Source of the DNA: an uncultured Porphyromonadaceae bacterium | GTDB taxonomy: Bacteria; Bacteroidota; Bacteroidia; Bacteroidales; Muribaculaceae | Direction of reading: 5' to 3' | Assembly: GCA_947176615.1 (NCBI GenBank) | Contig: CAMWRO010000052.1 | Span: 1-13,117, forward strand | DNA: 13,117 bases | Shown: positions 7,257-13,117 of the stretch, in pieces | Position numbering within the stretch: the first letter of the stretch is position 1 | How the letters are laid out: every line of letters starts with the position of its first letter | Notes under the pieces: generated by a model | What the model was told of the DNA's origin: nothing | The model's input: only the letters and a program-made list of their open reading frames with translations | The model's database searches: none | Translations under genes and position numbers: made by a program

Positions 7257-8084
7257 ATGCTTCGTCAGATTATAACATCTTCACGAAAATACAATTTCCA
7301 CTCCCACACTCAGTTTTGCGACGGCCACGCGACAATAACCGAAATGGCCGAGGCTGTGGCCAAGGCCGGCTTCACACACTGGGGATTCACCCCCCACTCC
7401 ACCGTTCCGATGCCCACGTCGTGCAACATGCTTGCCGAAAACGTCCCGGCCTATCTTGCCGAAGTTGACCGCATCAAGGATCTGTATCGCGGCCGCGTCA
7501 ACTTTTACGCCTCAATGGAAATCGACTACCTCGGCGACAAATGGGGCGCCACCAATCCTTATTTCGACACACTCCCGCTCGACTACCGTCTCAGCTCGGT
7601 TCACTTCATCCCGTCGCTTGTCACAGGCGAGGAGATTGACATCGACGGTCGTCCCGAGGCTTTTTTCGTCAAAATGAAAGAGCATTTCGACAACGATATC
7701 CGCTACGTCGTCGACAAGTTCTACGACCGCTCGAAAGAGATGCTCCAAGCAGGCGGATTTGACATCCTCGGCCACTTTGACAAAATCGGATTCAACGCCT
7801 CGCAATATCAGCCGGGGATAGAGGACGAGCCGTGGTATCACCGCCACATCGACGAGATGATTGACCTCATCCTGTCATCAGGCGTGATTACCGAAATCAA
7901 CACAAAAGCTCTCAATCAGAACAACCGTCTCTTTCCATCGCCCCGATTCTGGCAGCGGCTCATTGATGCCCGCGTTCCGCTGATGGTCAACAGCGACGCC
8001 CATTACCCCGACCGCATCAATGCCGGGCGCGACGAGACATTCACTCTCCTTGAAAAACACGGTTATAAAGTCCCGCGACTATGA
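7257..8084 (+). CDS. PHP-domain phosphatase, histidinol-phosphatase (HisJ/HisK) family
   Basis: A 275-residue metal-dependent phosphoesterase of the PHP superfamily. It probably dephosphorylates L-histidinol phosphate, the penultimate step of histidine synthesis. Metal-ligand motifs are all present: H15-x-H17 with CDG at 21-23, H47 in TPHS, E88 in SMEIDY, H116 in SVHFIP, H173 in GHFD, and D247-x-H249 in NSDAH. Length and spacing fit HisJ-type enzymes. Many Bacteroidota also carry a bifunctional HisB with histidinol-phosphatase activity, so this protein may be redundant or act on another phosphomonoester; that cannot be settled here. ATG 7257 is the only reasonable start, because the next Met falls after the first metal motif. 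The stop codon overlaps the start of the next gene (ATGA), implying translational coupling. Confidence 0.88.
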   Translation: MLRQIITSSRKYNFHSHTQFCDGHATITEMAEAVAKAGFTHWGFTPHSTVPMPTSCNMLAENVPAYLAEVDRIKDLYRGRVNFYASMEIDYLGDKWGATNPYFDTLPLDYRLSSVHFIPSLVTGEEIDIDGRPEAFFVKMKEHFDNDIRYVVDKFYDRSKEMLQAGGFDILGHFDKIGFNASQYQPGIEDEPWYHRHIDEMIDLILSSGVITEINTKALNQNNRLFPSPRFWQRLIDARVPLMVNSDAHYPDRINAGRDETFTLLEKHGYKVPRL

Positions 8085-8440
8085 ACTGCGAAGAAATCTA
8101 CCAATATTGCATGTCGCTGCCCGAAGTTGTCGAGACATTTCCATTTGACAACGTGCATCTCGTCTTCAAGGTGCGCGACAAGATGTTTGCCCTGCTGCCG
8201 CTTGACAACCCCGAGTGGATAAGCATGAAATGCGACCCCGAACTGGCAGTTTCACTGCGCGAGGAACATGACGGCATCCGCCCCGCATTCCATTTTAACA
8301 AGAAACACTGGAACATGGTGCGGCTGAACGGCGAGATTCCGCCCGCTCTGCTGCAACGCCTCATCAGACATTCCTACAACTGTGTCCTTGCCAAAATGAC
8401 GCGGCCACAACGTGCCGGTCTCCAGCTGCTGGACGAATGA
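8081..8440 (+). CDS. MmcQ/YjbR family protein
   Basis: A small 119-residue cytosolic protein of the MmcQ/YjbR family, whose fold (CyaY-like) suggests DNA or nucleic-acid binding but whose function is not established. Family hallmarks are visible: the N-terminal MNCEEIYQYCMSLPEV, the VFKVRDKMFALL beta strands (about 28-39), and the conserved PAFHFNKKHWNMVRL segment (about 68-82) near the DGIRP turn. The C-terminal helix (LLQRLIRHSYNCVLAKM) is also typical. Its ATG overlaps the TGA of the PHP gene by 4 bp, so the two are almost certainly one operon with coupled translation. The stop codon faces that of the cpsB-like gene only 9 bp away. Confidence 0.9.
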   Translation: MNCEEIYQYCMSLPEVVETFPFDNVHLVFKVRDKMFALLPLDNPEWISMKCDPELAVSLREEHDGIRPAFHFNKKHWNMVRLNGEIPPALLQRLIRHSYNCVLAKMTRPQRAGLQLLDE

Positions 8441-8452
8441 CCGCGCCGGTCA
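8438..8452. repeat. Palindrome containing both convergent stop codons
   Basis: TGACCG (8438-8443) and CGGTCA (8447-8452) form a 6-bp inverted repeat with a 3-nt loop, CGC. The TGA of the YjbR gene (8438-8440) and the TGA of the opposite-strand phosphatase gene (8452-8450) are its outer ends. It is too short and lacks T-tracts, so it is at most a weak terminator. No other terminator fits between the two genes. Confidence 0.5.
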
Positions 8453-9193
8453 GACAAACGCCTTGTCGTTCTTTAAGCGGCCGCGCAGAGCATCGGCGTG
8501 GCGCCGGGCATCTTTGGTAACAAGGTAAGCGTCGATAGCGTCGGCATGGCTGCGACGGTGCAGGTCAGTCCCGAGAAAATCCACATATCCTTTTTCAATC
8601 AGCATCTCGGCAACCTTTTTCTCGTGCTTGCCGTAATATCCCGCAAGACTCAGCACATTAATCTGAAACAACGTTCCCGCGTGATGCAACACGTCATAAC
8701 GTTCAGGGTTCTCGTGGCTGTAATACATGTAGCGCTCGGGATGGGCGAGAATCGGGAAGAATCCTTTTATCCTGAGGTCAAACAGCAGTTTGTCAAGCTG
8801 CCACGGCTCCTGTACAAATGAATTTTCGACAAGGATATAATTATTGGGAAACGGTTGAATCTGTCCTTCGTCAAGCAGCGTCTTAAAAAAGCTGTCAAGA
8901 CGGTTTTCGCTTGAGCGGCTCAATTCAATATTTATCCCCCGCTGCTTTACAGCCTCCTGAAGTTCGTCAAAAGCCGGGTCGAGAATGTCGGGCGTATTTT
9001 CAAACGAAGCCTCCGTAACATGCGGAGTGGCGATAATACGGGTTATGCCCCACTGCATCATTCGTTCCACCAAGTCGGCCGAAGTCTCGGCATCAGGTGA
9101 ACCGTCATCCACACCGGGAACGATGTGGCAGTGCATATCGGTGACAAAGGGGAGTTTTATCGGGTCCTTTTTACGGCTGAAAAAATTAAACAT
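8450..9193 (-). CDS. CpsB/YwqE-type PHP tyrosine-protein phosphatase
   Basis: A 247-residue PHP-superfamily protein of the CpsB/CapC/YwqE class. These are manganese-dependent tyrosine phosphatases that counter BY-kinases controlling capsule or exopolysaccharide synthesis. Motifs in order: DMHCHIVPGVDDG (19-31), ATPH (55-58), an ENxLD motif with E96 where relatives usually have AAEYxLD, LVEN (121-124), LAHPERY (149-155), and GTDLH (208-212). All expected metal ligands are present. The first residues (MFNFFSRKK) are short and basic, with no signal peptide, so it is cytosolic. No BY-kinase, Wza or glycosyltransferase gene is adjacent, so it is detached from a capsule locus in this window. It has its own consensus promoter (9232-9263) and lies 96 bp downstream of the PI-PLC gene on the same strand. 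Confidence 0.88.
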   Translation of the reverse strand: MFNFFSRKKDPIKLPFVTDMHCHIVPGVDDGSPDAETSADLVERMMQWGITRIIATPHVTEASFENTPDILDPAFDELQEAVKQRGINIELSRSSENRLDSFFKTLLDEGQIQPFPNNYILVENSFVQEPWQLDKLLFDLRIKGFFPILAHPERYMYYSHENPERYDVLHHAGTLFQINVLSLAGYYGKHEKKVAEMLIEKGYVDFLGTDLHRRSHADAIDAYLVTKDARRHADALRGRLKNDKAFV

Positions 9194-9231
9194 AATCGAT
9201 TACCTTATTGAAAATACATACTTTGGCATGA

Positions 9232-9263
9232 CAAAGTTACGCCTTTTGCCGCGTTTTGACAAA
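9232..9263 (-). promoter_or_regulatory. Promoter of the CpsB-like phosphatase gene
   Basis: On the minus strand the -33 element TTTG lies at 9263-9260 and the -7 element TAACTTTG at 9239-9232, spaced 20 bp. It is a near-perfect Bacteroidota promoter inside the 96-bp gap after the PI-PLC gene, so the phosphatase can be expressed on its own. The predicted leader is about 30 nt. TTGACAAA appears twice on the plus strand nearby (9256-9263 and 9279-9286). Confidence 0.72.
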
Positions 9264-9289
9264 TATCGTAACTTAAAATTGACAAAAAG

Positions 9290-12055
9290 CTAAGGTATGT
9301 AGCGCTTGACGGCCTTGCCGCCACGGCACTCGATGAAAATTCCGCCCGAGGGGGTTGAGACCTGCTGACCCTGAAGATTGAAATAGGTGACAGGCGCGCG
9401 CTCCGCATCGGCATCGACAATGTCTATTGCCGACTCGTCGTTCAGCCATATCATTTTCAACATGCCGCCTCTCTTGGACGGGCTGATTGCCTGAACGCCG
9501 TAACGCTTTACTTTCCTGCCGTCGATGTTGAGTGTCACCGCCGTGGCTGTCGTGGCGGCATTGACATCGGCGGAGCGGAGGCGGCCTGTGGCAACATCGA
9601 CCGGAACAGCCGAGAACAGATGACCGTCAGTGGTTTCGATAACATAGTTGTAGCGCAGACCGCCGCCAACCCGACTCCATGACAGCGTCACCTTGCCGTC
9701 GGCCGTGTCGTCAATCTCGGGAATAATTTCACCGGGAAGGGCAACCTCTCGTTTTTCAGCGGGTTCATAGAGGCGCAGGCTATTGTCGTCGCTCATACCC
9801 ATCAATGCGACTGAGGCGCGACCGGCTCCGTTGTAATCGGCCACGCTGACCGACACTCCTGCACGCAACGGCGCAAGCATCGTGTTGTCGCGGCAGAAAG
9901 TCCCATCGCCACGGTTGAAAAGAACACTTGTCGATGCTGTCTCATAAGTAACACGACGGTTCTCGACACCGTTGAAAATCTTAGCGGTTCCACCATATAC
10001 AATATCGACGAAACCATCCCCGTCAATATCGGCCCAGTCCATACCGCTGTGACACACCGGCAGCGCGGGAGTATATACTTTTTTCAGACTCCCGTCCTGA
10101 CAGTGGCGAAACAGGCTTGACGCATAGGATGTGCGGTCAGAATAGGCGCGCAAACGACCCGAGACGAAAATGTCAAGCAAGCCGTCATTGTCAATGTCGA
10201 CAAAACCGACAATTCCGCGATCTGTCGCAAACGATTGCAACTCCTCGGGAATAAGGGTCTCAAAGTGAAATTTACCGTCAGCAAAACCACGGTTAAGACA
10301 GATACACACCTGACGCGTGGCACCGCTCACACCCGAAATCAACAAATCGGGACAACCGTCGCCGTCATAGTCGCCGACAGCCATCGTCCCCTGCGTCAAC
10401 TGTGGTAAATCAGATTCTGCCTGCGAGAAACGGCCACTGACACTGCCACACTCGTTGCGGTAAATAACCGGCACACCGTTAATGCCGGTTGTTCCCGACG
10501 AGAATGTCACTATATCGGGATAACCGTCCATGTCAAGATCAGCCGCAAGCATCAACCCGGCCACACCGCGGGTCTCCATCGCGTTCTCACCTGAACGGTC
10601 AAAATTCATTTCAGTGTCACCGAGCGAGAAAATCCTGTTTCCATCCCCGTCAAGAGGCTCGGCAAAATTTCCATTGCCGTCATTGGCAAGCAGAAACGTT
10701 CCGGATGCACACCCGTAAAGCATGTCAACGTGTCCGTCAGCATTATAATCAACCGGTATCATGATGCGGTTGCGGTTTTCATTGTCGCTGCCCGACGATT
10801 CGGGGAAAGGAACGGCGGCGACACTCCCGAGAGAGGTACCGTTGTTTTTCATCACACAGAATCCCGGTTTCTTGCCGCTGTTTTGGTCACGACCCTTGAC
10901 AACAAGGTCGAGCAGACCGTCAGAGTCACAATCCATCCACGCTGTAATACCGTGATAGAGCTTGGGGGAAACCAATTGGTCAACAATCGTTTCATTCCAT
11001 GCAGGAATATCGGCCTTGTCATAGAGCGTCGGCAGGTAACTGAAATTATTGTCGACAATCGCCTGAACAAGACTCTCCCCTCGGGTATTATACACTTTTT
11101 CTCCGAGAATGTGGTCATTGTCACCTACCCAGTCGGCAAGCACAATGCCGGTGGGGCCCGAGATGCGGCCGAGATAATCGATAATGGCGGGATTTACCTT
11201 CGACGCATTTTCGCAATAGCTTGCACTTGTCGAAATGGAACCCGCGTAACTCGACGCAAAATTCATCGCCCACACCATGTCGCGAGAATGGGCCGGAGAA
11301 TAGGACGTGGTAAAATCAAGCAGCCTGACCACCTGTTCGATTTTTTTGTCAGAATCGGTATTGGCCAGATCCTGCATTACAATGCGACAACGCCGGTCAG
11401 CCAAGTAATTTTTCACAAACTGCTCACGGGTTTCCCATCCGGTCTCGGCCCAGTCAAAAAGACATGCAGCCATGTCAGAAGTCCAGTTTATGTCAGAGCG
11501 GGGCATGAACAGAATCTTGCCGCGCATATCGGCCACAGTCAGGTCGGGCGCAAACCGTGCGACATGGGGCGCGACATCCTCGGTCTCTATAAGCTCGGTC
11601 AGCAACTCGGTCACGCCCTTGTTTAAATCATCGGTAGCCTTATACAGATGTATAAAGAAAAATTCGTCGGGGTGAGCGTCGAGAAATTTACAGATGTCGC
11701 GCACCGCGTCATCAAACCAATAAGCGATTTCCGACATTCCGTGATAACAGCGCAGACGGCCGTTCTGATTTCCCGGGCGGAAATCAAATGCCCGCACCCC
11801 CATCTCCATCTGCTGCTCTACGGTGAGATCCTGTGTCTTTGAGAACAAATCCCACACACTTGCCGCTCCTCCGGCAAACCCGTTGCCGGTCGCCGAGTCA
11901 TGGGTGCCGGGTATCGAAAGGGTGGCGACGTAGGCTTCATCGGGCAATTCGGCCATCCAATTCGCATAATCACGGGCATTTGTAATGAATATCGAGAGGG
12001 TTAATGTGCATAATACAATTAGCGCCTTAGTTTTAAGGAATGATAAATGTCTCAT
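9290..12055 (-). CDS. Secreted PI-PLC X-domain protein with seven FG-GAP-like repeats and sorting-like tail
   Basis: A 921-residue modular exported protein. Residues about 1-27 are a signal peptide (basic MRHLSFLKTK, then a hydrophobic core). Residues about 30-345 form a phosphatidylinositol-specific phospholipase C X domain: SIPGTHDSATGNG with His52 and Asp53, FDFRPG with Arg93, and CYHG with His105, matching the two-histidine catalytic layout of bacterial PI-PLC. Seven Asp-rich calcium-type loops follow at 375, 436, 506, 562, 620, 676 and 740 (DCDSDG, DYNADG, DLDMDG, DYDGDG, DIDNDG, DIDGDG, DYNGAG). Their spacing of 56-70 residues suits a seven-bladed FG-GAP/VCBS propeller; the last loop is degenerate. 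An FN3-like segment (about 775-870) and a C-terminal tail (YFNLQGQQV, then GGIFIECRGGKAVKRY) end the protein. It probably cleaves inositol lipids or GPI-like glycans outside the cell; the substrate is inferred only. Confidence 0.87.
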   Translation of the reverse strand: MRHLSFLKTKALIVLCTLTLSIFITNARDYANWMAELPDEAYVATLSIPGTHDSATGNGFAGGAASVWDLFSKTQDLTVEQQMEMGVRAFDFRPGNQNGRLRCYHGMSEIAYWFDDAVRDICKFLDAHPDEFFFIHLYKATDDLNKGVTELLTELIETEDVAPHVARFAPDLTVADMRGKILFMPRSDINWTSDMAACLFDWAETGWETREQFVKNYLADRRCRIVMQDLANTDSDKKIEQVVRLLDFTTSYSPAHSRDMVWAMNFASSYAGSISTSASYCENASKVNPAIIDYLGRISGPTGIVLADWVGDNDHILGEKVYNTRGESLVQAIVDNNFSYLPTLYDKADIPAWNETIVDQLVSPKLYHGITAWMDCDSDGLLDLVVKGRDQNSGKKPGFCVMKNNGTSLGSVAAVPFPESSGSDNENRNRIMIPVDYNADGHVDMLYGCASGTFLLANDGNGNFAEPLDGDGNRIFSLGDTEMNFDRSGENAMETRGVAGLMLAADLDMDGYPDIVTFSSGTTGINGVPVIYRNECGSVSGRFSQAESDLPQLTQGTMAVGDYDGDGCPDLLISGVSGATRQVCICLNRGFADGKFHFETLIPEELQSFATDRGIVGFVDIDNDGLLDIFVSGRLRAYSDRTSYASSLFRHCQDGSLKKVYTPALPVCHSGMDWADIDGDGFVDIVYGGTAKIFNGVENRRVTYETASTSVLFNRGDGTFCRDNTMLAPLRAGVSVSVADYNGAGRASVALMGMSDDNSLRLYEPAEKREVALPGEIIPEIDDTADGKVTLSWSRVGGGLRYNYVIETTDGHLFSAVPVDVATGRLRSADVNAATTATAVTLNIDGRKVKRYGVQAISPSKRGGMLKMIWLNDESAIDIVDADAERAPVTYFNLQGQQVSTPSGGIFIECRGGKAVKRYIP

Positions 12056-12132
12056 TTTAATGATATTAAGATTAACCGATTCTAAAACAGAAAAAAAGTT
12101 ATTGTAAAAATGAATTGAATTTATTATGGGAG

Positions 12133-12140
12133 CAAAACTA
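12133..12140 (-). promoter_or_regulatory. -7 element for the PI-PLC gene
   Basis: On the minus strand TAGTTTTG at 12140-12133 matches TAnnTTTG, 78 nt before the ATG at 12055. There is no good TTTG at the expected -33 distance, so the promoter is either weak or activator-dependent. The predicted leader is about 70 nt and A/T-rich. Confidence 0.5.
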
Positions 12141-12297
12141 CGCCTTTAGACTCAGAATCGGTAACAGATTCCGCCCAATAAATAAAAAATTTGCGTCAGC
12201 ATGAAGAATTTATTTCATTCTCAAGGTGTTTTAGCGCAAATGCAGCAGACTGATTAAATTTTTTTGAGGTTTTTGTTAATAATTTAGGGACTGATAT

Positions 12298-12328
12298 TTT
12301 GTTATCTCATTGAAACACGTTAAATTTG
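12298..12328 (+). promoter_or_regulatory. Promoter of the phosphohexomutase gene
   Basis: A -33 element TTTG (12298-12301) and a -7 element TAAATTTG (12321-12328), with 19-bp spacing, give a full consensus match. Transcription would begin near 12335, producing a leader of about 57 nt before the ATG at 12392. Confidence 0.72.
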
Positions 12329-12353
12329 CCTTGATACTAACAGAACTTAACCC

Positions 12354-12375
12354 GGAGGGAAACGGACCTTCCTCC
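12354..12375 (+). promoter_or_regulatory. Leader hairpin upstream of the phosphohexomutase gene
   Basis: GGAGG (12354-12358) pairs with CCTCC (12371-12375), extended by AA/TT past one bulged G, around a loop of about 7 nt. The purine-rich GGAGG is 33 nt before the start codon, too far to act as a normal ribosome binding site. The hairpin may stabilise the mRNA or simply be fortuitous. Confidence 0.35.
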
Positions 12376-12391
12376 ACATCTATTGATATAT

Positions 12392-13117
12392 ATGGAAAAT
12401 GAACAATTATTGAAAGAAGTCACCGCCAAGGCTCAGGCGTGGCTTGGTGAGGGTTACGACGCAGAGACACGCGCCGAAGTGCAGCGAATGCTCGACAACC
12501 CTGACAAAACCGAACTGATCGAGTCGTTCTACAAAGACCTTGAATTTGGCACAGGCGGTCTGCGCGGCATCATGGGCGCAGGCTCCAACCGCATGAACAT
12601 CTACACCGTCGGAGCAGCCACTCAGGGCCTCGCCAACTATCTCAAGGAAGCCTTCAGCGGCCTTGACGAAATCAAGGTAGCCGTGGGTCACGACGTGCGC
12701 AACAACAGCCGTAAATTTGCCGAAATCGTTGCCGACATCTTCTCGGCCAACGGCATCAAAGTATATCTTTTCGACAGCTTCCGCCCCACCCCCGAGCTGT
12801 CGTTTGCCATCCGCTACTTCGGCTGTCAGAGCGGTGTCAACATCACTGCCTCCCACAACCCCAAAATCTACAACGGATACAAAGCCTACTGGGAAGACGG
12901 CGCGCAGATTATCGCCCCCCACGACACCAACATCATCGACAATGTGAACCGCATCAAGTCAGTGAGCGAAATCAAGTTCCAAGGTGACAAGAGCAAGATT
13001 CAGATTGTAGGTCCCGAAGTGGATGCCGCATTCCTCGGCGAAATCAAAAAGCTGTCACTCAGCCCCGACGTTATCGAGCGTCACAAAGACCTCAAGATTG
13101 TCTATACTCCCATCCAC
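12392..13117 (+). CDS. Phosphoglucomutase/phosphomannomutase (alpha-D-phosphohexomutase), 3' end cut by window
   Basis: The first 242 codons of an alpha-D-phosphohexomutase, which interconverts hexose 1-phosphates and 6-phosphates to feed glycogen, nucleotide-sugar and cell-surface polysaccharide synthesis. The frame stays open to the last base, and full-length relatives of this PGM2-like subfamily have roughly 580 residues. Motifs visible are FGTGGLRG (52-59), GHDVRNNSRKFA (99-110), TPELSFA (133-139), the phosphoserine loop TASHNP (152-157, Ser154 phosphorylated in the catalytic cycle), and NGYKAYWEDGAQI (161-173). The first two-domain part is intact, and the sugar-binding and C-terminal domains lie outside the window. 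The start MENEQLLKEV follows a consensus promoter and short leader. Glucose versus mannose specificity cannot be told from this part. Confidence 0.95.
   Translation, partial: MENEQLLKEVTAKAQAWLGEGYDAETRAEVQRMLDNPDKTELIESFYKDLEFGTGGLRGIMGAGSNRMNIYTVGAATQGLANYLKEAFSGLDEIKVAVGHDVRNNSRKFAEIVADIFSANGIKVYLFDSFRPTPELSFAIRYFGCQSGVNITASHNPKIYNGYKAYWEDGAQIIAPHDTNIIDNVNRIKSVSEIKFQGDKSKIQIVGPEVDAAFLGEIKKLSLSPDVIERHKDLKIVYTPIH

Larger units (their letters stand above)
12056..12391. other. AT-rich divergent intergenic region
   Basis: This 336-bp region separates the PI-PLC gene from the phosphohexomutase gene. It contains a leftward -7 element (12140-12133), a rightward promoter (12298-12328) and a small leader hairpin. 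The central part, about 12141-12297, is AT-rich with no gene, repeat or RNA I can recognise; its only start-to-stop frame of note, at 12201-12257, encodes 18 residues and has no supporting signal. Length and composition leave room for regulator binding sites. Confidence 0.6.

Noticed and set aside
9256..9286. Tandem TTGACAAA copies read as a second promoter for the phosphatase gene
   Set aside because: The -7 position for the upstream copy reads GATATTTG, which lacks the leading TA, whereas the other -33/-7 pair is near perfect.
10730..11626. 298-codon open frame on the plus strand inside the PI-PLC gene
   Set aside because: It is antisense to a gene with clear domains and motifs, has no family resemblance, and arises from the high-GC third-position bias of the real gene.
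1284..12239. TTTTAGCGCAA shared by two intergenic regions (1284-1294 and 12229-12239)
   Set aside because: A number of 11-base matches are expected by chance in 13 kb (roughly 20), and the sites sit at different positions relative to the promoters.
12201..12257. 18-codon start-to-stop frame in the divergent spacer
   Set aside because: Very short, with no promoter, ribosome binding site or recognisable peptide motif.
12407..12922. 171-codon minus-strand frame opposite the phosphohexomutase
   Set aside because: Low-complexity Val/Ala/Gly-rich translation antisense to a strongly conserved enzyme; a shadow frame.

Overview
The window reads as chromosomal DNA of a Bacteroidota (order Bacteroidales) bacterium, plausibly a gut Muribaculaceae-like lineage. 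Grounds: the promoters match the Bacteroidota consensus (TAnnTTTG at -7, TTTG about 19-20 bp upstream), Shine-Dalgarno signals are weak or absent, two large secreted proteins end in Por/T9SS-type sorting-like tails, one carries a BACON-like Ig domain, and GC content is moderate. The family-level placement is inference. No tRNA, rRNA, CRISPR, insertion sequence, prophage or integration signature was seen.

Layout, left to right. 1-124: a gene-free, strongly C-rich stretch with a 10-C run, repeated GGTCGC hexamers and G-quadruplex potential on the minus strand. 125-1228 (-): the conserved GTPase ychF. 1483-3687 (+): a 734-aa secreted modular protein (choice-of-anchor-J domain, BACON-like domain, sorting-like tail). 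3749-4606 (-): an SDR oxidoreductase, facing the previous gene across a bidirectional terminator. 4705-6141 and 6195-7166 (+): a secreted TPR/PD40-like/coiled-coil protein followed by the flotillin floA. 7180-7229: a perfect 21-bp hairpin. 7257-8084 and 8081-8440 (+): a PHP-family histidinol-phosphatase-like enzyme overlapping an MmcQ/YjbR protein by 4 bp. 8450-9193 (-): a CpsB/YwqE-type PHP tyrosine phosphatase. 9290-12055 (-): a 921-aa secreted PI-PLC-like protein with seven FG-GAP-like repeats, an FN3-like segment and a sorting-like tail. 12392-13117 (+): the first 242 codons of a phosphoglucomutase/phosphomannomutase, cut by the window edge.

Most genes are single units or two-gene operons, and most intergenic gaps hold a recognisable promoter or hairpin. 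Two gene pairs look transcriptionally linked (TPR/PD40 protein + floA; PHP + YjbR). The remainder is conserved metabolism mixed with lineage-specific surface or secreted proteins. I see no obvious defence island or biosynthetic cluster. The most distinctive items are the PI-PLC/propeller protein, the floA partner gene, the C/G-tract next to ychF, and the 21-bp hairpin after floA.
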